From an uncultured Synechococcus sp. (lineage in GTDB: Bacteria > Cyanobacteriota > Cyanobacteriia > Phormidesmidales > Phormidesmidaceae), in NCBI GenBank assembly GCA_937911865.1, contig CALDSK010000025.1:16055-80054 (forward strand): a DNA stretch of 64,000 nucleotides. The letters are read 5' to 3'. The translations under genes were made by a program, and so were the position numbers. Position 1 is the stretch's first letter, and each line of letters opens with the position of its first letter. Shown here in pieces: positions 58,414-64,000 of this stretch. The notes under the pieces are model-generated. The model was not told the DNA's origin and did not search any database. It saw only the letters and a list, made by a program, of their open reading frames with translations.

Positions 58414-60225
58414 TCACTGATTGAGCCCAGCGTCAGTAGCTATGTTGTTCGACGGCTTCAGACTGCCCCACTCGCAGGAGAGCGTGCCATCAACCATCGT
58501 GCCGTCACGCCACTCGCCAGCTTTCACCGACCCATTCGCATAGATAAAGGTACCTTGACCACTGCATTTATTATTTTCAAATTCACCGATGTAGCGCTCG
58601 TCATTTTCTAATATCCAGGTTCCTAAACCATTAAACCGATCGGCTTCGAACTCTCCGACGTAGCGTCTGCCGTCGCTAAACGAAAACATGCCACAGCCAC
58701 TACGCAATCCATCTTTATATTCGCCGTCGTAGCGGTTGCCAGTGGGATAGATCATCGTGCCACGGCCATCGGCAGGCTGACCCTCCACAACTTTGCCGTA
58801 GTAAACTGAGCCGTCTTGATACGTGAAACCGTCAGTCGTAGAAGATTCGGGCTGTACTAACGGGCAAGGAAGTGAGACTGAATCGACAGAAGGTGAGTCA
58901 GTAGGCGTATCAGCAGGTGGCGGGGTAGGTTCAGACGAGGAGGTTTGCACAGGCGTTGACTGCCTGGAAGCTTCGGGAACCGCCCGCTCATCTGGGGTGG
59001 CCTCCGCCTCGACAGAAGCTGAATCAACAGGACGAGCATCGACCTGCGAGAAAGTAGATAGGCGGCTGCGCTCTGAGCGAACCAGTGGACTGAAGAAAAT
59101 AAGTGCGATCGCACCCACAGCTCCAATAGCCAGCGGTACCGGGTAGCGGCCATATTCTTTTCTAAGATCCGCGGCTACAGACTGCAAGTACTTCGAGCGC
59201 CTAATCAGTCTGCGACTACGTGCGATCGCTAATCGCACATATTTTTTGCCTACCAGCGCCGCTTGATACAGACGCTTACTCTGGCGAAAGGCCACAATCT
59301 GCAAATTACCCGTAAGCTGCAAAAAGCTAATCTGAAGACGCTGATGCCATCCGATCAGCTGGCTTTGAAAGCGGCTGTTCCCTTTCGCAAACTCAGCCCA
59401 GCTCTGGTTGAGCCGTGAGCACTGAGCGCGGAATGAAGGAATAAACTCACGGCGTAAGTCACGCTGAAACGCTCGAATAGATAGTAGAAGATAGCGCTGA
59501 ATCTGCTGAGTCCAGCGGCTGAGGTGCCCCCACAGCTGTCCGCTGCCCTTTGCTGTAACAGCGCCAATCGCTCTAGCCTCTAAACTTGCGCCTGCCGCCA
59601 AGGACTTTAGCGCGGCAATAGTCTTTGATGAAGAAACATCAGGCGCAGCCGCCGTAGCCACAGCACTAGCAGCCATCACTGCCGCTGCTGGGCTACTGGG
59701 CGTCAGGCGCTGCTGTAAAAATGCGGCGAGTTCACCTGGCTGAAACTGCCCCGAGCGAGGGTGCCGCCCCGCTGGCGGCATTTGTAGATATAGATAGGCC
59801 CCTTGAATATCGTTGAGCGAGGTTGAGCCATCCGCTTGCCACATCGCCAAGCAAGCGCCTGTAAAGTTAGCGCCCGCAAACTCTGTGCTCTGTACGCGAG
59901 CCGCAGACAGATTGGCTGCTGTGAAATTAGACTCGCTAAAGCCGCCCTGACGCAGGTCAGCTGCCGTCAGGTTAGCACCGCTAAAATCGCTGCTACTTGC
60001 ATAGACTGCTTGCAAGCAGGCACCGCTCAGATCTGCCTGCTGAAAATTGGCACCAATCAGGCAAGCTCGCTCCAGATTCACGTTGCGAAGGTCAAATCCG
60101 CTGAGCGTTTGGTTGTAGAGATAGGCTCGGCTCAGGTCAGGCCGAACGGTGGGGTTAGCCGCTCGCCACTGGTTCCAGGCGTCTGCGCCCTGCTCAACCA
60201 GCGAGGGAAAGTCTATATCTGTCAT
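58414..60225 (-). CDS. Pentapeptide-repeat and MORN-repeat fusion protein
   Basis: From ATG 60225 the protein has 603 residues in four parts. An N-terminal pentapeptide-repeat beta-helix (about 25-135: LSRAYLYNQTLSGFDLRNVN and on) is followed by a basic helical region with many Arg/Gln. Then come one membrane segment (IGAVGAIALIFFSPLV), a Ser/Pro/Glu-rich linker and five MORN repeats (YYGKVVEGQPADGRG, YDGEYKDGLRSGCG, YVGEFEADRFNGLG and more). The two repeat domains probably lie on opposite sides of the membrane. MORN repeats bind lipids or proteins. Function is unknown. A longer reading (60294) lacks support. Confidence 0.85.
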   Translation of the reverse strand: MTDIDFPSLVEQGADAWNQWRAANPTVRPDLSRAYLYNQTLSGFDLRNVNLERACLIGANFQQADLSGACLQAVYASSSDFSGANLTAADLRQGGFSESNFTAANLSAARVQSTEFAGANFTGACLAMWQADGSTSLNDIQGAYLYLQMPPAGRHPRSGQFQPGELAAFLQQRLTPSSPAAAVMAASAVATAAAPDVSSSKTIAALKSLAAGASLEARAIGAVTAKGSGQLWGHLSRWTQQIQRYLLLSIRAFQRDLRREFIPSFRAQCSRLNQSWAEFAKGNSRFQSQLIGWHQRLQISFLQLTGNLQIVAFRQSKRLYQAALVGKKYVRLAIARSRRLIRRSKYLQSVAADLRKEYGRYPVPLAIGAVGAIALIFFSPLVRSERSRLSTFSQVDARPVDSASVEAEATPDERAVPEASRQSTPVQTSSSEPTPPPADTPTDSPSVDSVSLPCPLVQPESSTTDGFTYQDGSVYYGKVVEGQPADGRGTMIYPTGNRYDGEYKDGLRSGCGMFSFSDGRRYVGEFEADRFNGLGTWILENDERYIGEFENNKCSGQGTFIYANGSVKAGEWRDGTMVDGTLSCEWGSLKPSNNIATDAGLNQ

Positions 60226-60517
60226 GGGCTGTCGAGACGTCACCAAACGGTCCGAACTATGAATTACGGATGCACCCGCAGTGAGTCGGTACACGATATT
60301 GGCATTTGCAGTGAAATTCTTGAACCCTACAGCTCTTTTACAAGCGCGGTTGATTAAAACCGGACTTACTTACTGAGTGGGCATCGATACAGTGCTTAGC
60401 AGTGCGTACTTAGAATAGCGATTTAGAGGCCATCGCTTGTATCCATACTAGAAGAAGTCGCGAGTTAGGACGCAGCTAATTGTGAAAAATTCCTACTAAA
60501 GATACAGCTCATACTCG

Positions 60518-60559
60518 GAACTCAATAAATTAGAGAACTCAATAAATTAGAACTCAATC
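60518..60559. repeat. Tandem repeat, about 2.5 x 15-17 bp, over a stop codon
   Basis: GAACTCAATAAATTAGA is followed by a 15-bp copy and a partial third (GAACTCAAT). The stop codon of the TamB-like gene (60547-60549) lies in the second copy and its last codons in the third. Confidence 0.9.
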
Positions 60560-63500
60560 CGATACTCTAGTTCAAACTCAGTCTCGTTCAGGTTAGAAGC
60601 ACCACGCACCTGAAAGTCATCGGTCAGACGATATTGAACGCCTAGCTGTGGTCGGTCATCACTGTTCAAAACCTGAGCAAAATCGATATCGAAGCGGTTG
60701 CTCAAGCTAGCAGAGGCTTCAACGCTTAGCCCTAGCCCAGAGGCGCCTTCATCTCCGGTATCAGTAGTTGGCGCTACGCTGAAATAGTTGAGCCCAACGG
60801 CATCAGCAATGCGATCGCCAAACCCAGAAAACCTACCCACCCCCAAAAATTCAGCCGCGTCTAAGTAGGACGCACCCGTAATATCTGAAAACACATTGCT
60901 ACCTAGCAGCGCCAGCAACTGCCCCTGACTCCGAGAAGAGTTGCTGGTTAAAACCAGGCTGTCACTTAGCTCACTCGCAGGTCCCTGCGCTACAGCCTGC
61001 ACTCTCACATATTCAACGTCGCCAATCGCATCCACCTGGCTTTCATTCACATCGGCATTGACAAATCCTCCGGGGACGGGCGGCTTCGGTGTAATGTCTG
61101 CATCTTGCACCCGCGCCCTGAGCACCACATCTACATACGGATCCAGGCCAGTCTCTGGGGTAAAGATCGCGGTATTCGGTGCGCCTCTATCTAATCGGAA
61201 CTGGGTCGAGAATAGATTGATCCAACCAGACTTGAGTTCGATAGTGCCCTGGGGCTGCAAAGAGGCTAAAGAGCCATTAACCGCCAAGCTGCCAACAGCG
61301 TTAAGGCTATAAAAGGGCTGACCGATAATTGCCAGGCGATCGCCCAGAATCAAATTCAAGTTTTGCAGCGCCACAGCATCTAACAACCCCGTCGGGCCCG
61401 CGCCAGGCTGTACAGCTAGCGGGTCGAGATCGAGATAGGCCACTCGGTAAGGGCTAATCTCGGTCACTTCGTCTTCTGAAGGCAGGGTCAGTGAGCCGAC
61501 TTCACCTAAAAGCTGATTGGCTAAAACCTGGCCATCGTTGACTTCTAGCGTGCCGCTTACGGTCGGTGCCAGCACAGCACCCGTCACTAGCATTTGCCCT
61601 TCAAACTCCGCCTCTAGCAAACCGTCATAATCAACGGGTAGATCTACTAGCGAGATGAGCAAACCGTCAGTATCTTGAGCCGTTTGAGCCTGAGCCGTTT
61701 GAGCCTGGATCATTTGAGCCTGGATCATTTGACTGGAGGCCTGCTTAAGCTGAGAGACCAATGGAGCCTCTGAAGACAGTATCGACTGACCGGAGAGCAG
61801 TAGCGGCAGGCGGCCTTCTATAGCCAGTCGACCATCGCCGACCGAAGCCTGTAGCTGTTGAATGGTCACCTGATCTAGCGTGAACTGAATGTCTCCGTTG
61901 AGGTTGGTAATATCGTCACGTACCAGATTGCTGGTAATTGCCGCGTCTCTAAAGCTGGCCTGACCTACAACGCGCGGCTGCGACAGCGTACCACCAACGT
62001 CTACGACCACCTCACCCTGGCCGCTGCGCCACCTCACCCGATCGTCCGAGAAGGCGTTGATCACCTCAAAGCTGTTGTTTGGCGCGATCGCCTGCAAATC
62101 AATCTGGTTCGTCCTGGGCACTGCGGTCATAAATGGCAGCGCGTAGGGAACCGTGCCCGCAATCGTAATTGGATTTTCTGTGGGCTCAAGTGCGATCGCA
62201 CTATCCAAATCCAGCAGCGCATTCCGATAGTCAAAATCTGCCACAACGGTCTCTACCGCATAGCCATTTAGCCGAGTATTACTAACGCTCGCCTCACCCT
62301 CAACCACAGGATTCGCCAGACTCCCGTCAAATGTCGCTACCAGATCCAGATCGCCCGTTACCTCTGCTGGCAGCGGATAAACCAGCTCGACCAGTTCTAC
62401 AGGCAAACGCTCAACCGTTAGCTGCCCGTCTAACTGGTCTAAATCACCGCTACCCGCTAAATCAATCTGCGTCTCCCCAGCATTCACAAAGGCCGTCTCA
62501 ATCTCCACGCCCTGCTGTTCAATCTCTCCTACCAGCACGAACTCATTAGATGCAAACTCATTGGATGCAAACTCATTAGACGCAAACTCACTGAGTACAG
62601 ATTCGTTTTCCGCGGACTCACCCTCTTCTGTATATGTTCCCCACGCCCAGCGTTCTCCTCGAATATCAAAGTCAGCCGTTAGTGCGGCAGGATCCAACGA
62701 CTGTCCGGCAACCTCTATCACCCCGGTGAACGCACCATTCAGATCTTCCCAAGCAGGAAGTACTAAATCTCTTGATGCATTCTCTGACGTATTTTCTCGG
62801 GACGGCTGCGATTCTACAAAAGCAACAAAACTCTCTAATCTTTCTGCAAAGGTCGTAGGCGGCAGGCCCACGGAATCTGTCACCACATCAGCGGCTGAAC
62901 CTAGTACCGTTGGATCATCACCTACCCCAAAGCCACTCAAATCCAGCTGCTGAACGATAGGAACGATATCTTCAATTCGGCCTTCTGCAATCGTTAAAAC
63001 ACCCTCGTACGCAATCTCATCAGCCAAATTCGCACTGCCTGACAATAGATAGCGGCTCTCATCTAGTAACAGTTCGCCCTGACTAACGGTGGCCGTGTCG
63101 TTTGCATAGGCGAAGCTCGCTGTCAGCAGATCGGCATCGACTGGAGAAAGCGAAGGTTGATCGATCGTGACCGTGCCTTCAGCCGTTGGACGACTAAAAT
63201 CAGCCAGGTTGACGTCTACGCTGGCGTTCAATAGACCCGTTACCGTGCCAAAGCCGTACTTAGGAACCGGTTGCACGCCTAAAGCCTCTAACGGCAGCTG
63301 CGTAATATCAGCGTAAATAGAGCGGCCTTCTCCGTAGCCCTCAACAACAAATTCTTGATTTTGCACGGTAAAAGAAGCAGGCCAGTAAGGAAGGCGATCG
63401 CCCGCTGTATCCCTAAGTGCCACCTGCAGCCGATCCTGCGCACCTTGCAGATCGACCTGGCCCCCTTCTGCCAAGGAAAATGCAGCCGGTCCACTCATGG

Positions 63501-64000
63501 GCTCAAATAGCAATTCATTAACGGCTAAATCGTTTAACCTTGCATCGCCAATAATCTGAGGATTGTTCAACGTGCCTGATAGCTGGCCGTCAAAGCTTGC
63601 AAATCCAGTAAGCTGGCCGTAATCCGTCACGGTTGCAGGCACAAAGCTATTCAGTGGCTGCAAGTCAAATGAGCGTAGCGCAACGGTTAAGTCGAGATCG
63701 TCAACCAGTCTAGGTTCATCAATATCGACGCCAACGGTGCCATTTGCCTCAACCCCAGGCGCTGTAAAAGAATCGACAGCAATGCGATCGCCTTCCCACA
63801 CAAAAGTCGTTCGCCAGTCCCCCCGATCCAACAGCGGCGCACTGTTCTCGCTCACCTGAACCTGCGCATCCGCAAGCACCGCCGTTCCCTGCGCCTGAAT
63901 CGCTTCTAAATTCAGCGCGTCCAAATTACCCGCCGCGTCGATATCTGCATTCAACAGTCCGCTGGCCTGACGTGTAAACTGACTCACAGCAATCTGTTGA
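60547..64000 (-). CDS. TamB-like translocation/assembly module protein, C-terminal part (runs off window)
   Basis: The frame stays open to base 64000 (its first Met-like codon, GTG at 63985-63987, is internal), so about 1,150 residues of the 3' part are present. The protein repeats beta-rich units (LVVDVGGTLSQPRVVGQAS, GTVTIDQPSLSP, TVSGTLEVNDGQVLAN) and ends with the DUF490/TamB domain, including GQLLALLGSNVFSDI, QYRLTDDFQVRGASN and a final Phe (YRIEF). TamB proteins are very long periplasm-spanning channels that help lipid or outer-membrane protein traffic. Two in-frame 15-bp expansions interrupt it. The N-terminal part is out of the window. Confidence 0.88.
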   Translation of the reverse strand, partial: QQIAVSQFTRQASGLLNADIDAAGNLDALNLEAIQAQGTAVLADAQVQVSENSAPLLDRGDWRTTFVWEGDRIAVDSFTAPGVEANGTVGVDIDEPRLVDDLDLTVALRSFDLQPLNSFVPATVTDYGQLTGFASFDGQLSGTLNNPQIIGDARLNDLAVNELLFEPMSGPAAFSLAEGGQVDLQGAQDRLQVALRDTAGDRLPYWPASFTVQNQEFVVEGYGEGRSIYADITQLPLEALGVQPVPKYGFGTVTGLLNASVDVNLADFSRPTAEGTVTIDQPSLSPVDADLLTASFAYANDTATVSQGELLLDESRYLLSGSANLADEIAYEGVLTIAEGRIEDIVPIVQQLDLSGFGVGDDPTVLGSAADVVTDSVGLPPTTFAERLESFVAFVESQPSRENTSENASRDLVLPAWEDLNGAFTGVIEVAGQSLDPAALTADFDIRGERWAWGTYTEEGESAENESVLSEFASNEFASNEFASNEFVLVGEIEQQGVEIETAFVNAGETQIDLAGSGDLDQLDGQLTVERLPVELVELVYPLPAEVTGDLDLVATFDGSLANPVVEGEASVSNTRLNGYAVETVVADFDYRNALLDLDSAIALEPTENPITIAGTVPYALPFMTAVPRTNQIDLQAIAPNNSFEVINAFSDDRVRWRSGQGEVVVDVGGTLSQPRVVGQASFRDAAITSNLVRDDITNLNGDIQFTLDQVTIQQLQASVGDGRLAIEGRLPLLLSGQSILSSEAPLVSQLKQASSQMIQAQMIQAQTAQAQTAQDTDGLLISLVDLPVDYDGLLEAEFEGQMLVTGAVLAPTVSGTLEVNDGQVLANQLLGEVGSLTLPSEDEVTEISPYRVAYLDLDPLAVQPGAGPTGLLDAVALQNLNLILGDRLAIIGQPFYSLNAVGSLAVNGSLASLQPQGTIELKSGWINLFSTQFRLDRGAPNTAIFTPETGLDPYVDVVLRARVQDADITPKPPVPGGFVNADVNESQVDAIGDVEYVRVQAVAQGPASELSDSLVLTSNSSRSQGQLLALLGSNVFSDITGASYLDAAEFLGVGRFSGFGDRIADAVGLNYFSVAPTTDTGDEGASGLGLSVEASASLSNRFDIDFAQVLNSDDRPQLGVQYRLTDDFQVRGASNLNETEFELEYRIEF
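61683..61727 (-). repeat. In-frame 15-bp tandem repeat in the TamB-like gene (copy 1)
   Basis: Three 15-bp units (TTTGAGCCTGAGCCG and two TTTGAGCCTGGATCA) encode QAQMI/QAQTA five-residue repeats. Confidence 0.93.
62540..62594 (-). repeat. In-frame 15-bp tandem repeat in the TamB-like gene (copy 2)
   Basis: Three full units (AACTCATTAGATGCA and near copies) and a partial fourth encode FASNE-type five-residue repeats. Confidence 0.94.

Noticed and set aside
2526..62594. CRISPR array
   Set aside because: All direct repeats are immediately adjacent, of varied sequence and 2-4 copies; there are no spacers of uniform length and no cas genes.
1..64000. tRNA genes, rRNA genes, insertion sequences or prophage
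   Set aside because: No T-arm/anticodon pattern, rRNA core, transposase, integrase or phage structural protein was recognised on either strand; a tRNAscan or ISfinder run would be decisive.

Overview
The window is cyanobacterial chromosome. Direct signs are dense HIP1 octamers (GCGATCGC, e.g. 822-829 and 1373-1380), a photosystem II small subunit (psbY), the ferredoxin-thioredoxin reductase variable chain (ftrV), a Ycf33/DUF751 protein, cyanobacterial families (DUF3598, DUF2605, DUF2973, TIGR02450) and a cyanobacterial-type RNase P RNA. A non-heterocystous, Leptolyngbya/Phormidesmis-like or marine lineage is only a guess.

Layout. 1-4 kb: 5' end of an NfeD-like membrane protein, a membrane-anchored PP2C phosphatase, ftrV, an SDR oxidoreductase, psbY. 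4-14 kb: a secreted autotransporter, rdgB, an orphan UrtA-like binding lipoprotein, mscL behind a long structured leader, a lumenal-type pentapeptide protein, a Uma2 nuclease and a cation-chloride-type transporter. 14-25 kb: DUF3598, two related membrane proteins flanking tsaB, an interrupted HNH gene, htpX, a candidate sRNA, the ycf33-rbfA-nagZ group, a solitary adenine methyltransferase, pentapeptide and hypothetical genes, rnpB. 25-32 kb: rnc, a Gfo/Idh/MocA oxidoreductase, a DUF262/DUF1524 (GmrSD-like) protein, aldo/keto reductase, DUF815 ATPase, GNAT, TMEM14. 32-38 kb: a candidate structured RNA and a Gld-type ABC export operon (ATPase, permease, GldG-like, DUF4340). 38-43 kb: DUF2605-DUF2973, a class I glutamine amidotransferase, an interrupted dienelactone hydrolase, hicAB, a MltA-like lipoprotein.

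43-58.3 kb is a surface polysaccharide locus: four glycosyltransferases, an epimerase, three different sulfotransferases, a methyltransferase, a Wzy/O-antigen-ligase-type polymerase, an MsbA-like ABC exporter and a Gfo/Idh/MocA oxidoreductase. Together they suggest synthesis, polymerisation, sulfation and export of a sulfated glycan. 58-64 kb carries a pentapeptide-MORN fusion and the 3' part of a tamB-like gene that runs off the window.

Two patterns cut across the genes. (1) Three otherwise well-preserved genes (HNH, dienelactone hydrolase, polymerase) each contain one in-frame stop with homologous sequence continuing in the same frame. (2) Short, mostly perfect tandem duplications (11-28 bp, 2-4 copies, a different unit each time) occur at more than 20 sites. 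They are often at or across stop codons, and are 15-bp or 24-bp in-frame expansions inside genes. No tRNA, rRNA, CRISPR array, transposase or insertion sequence was recognised.
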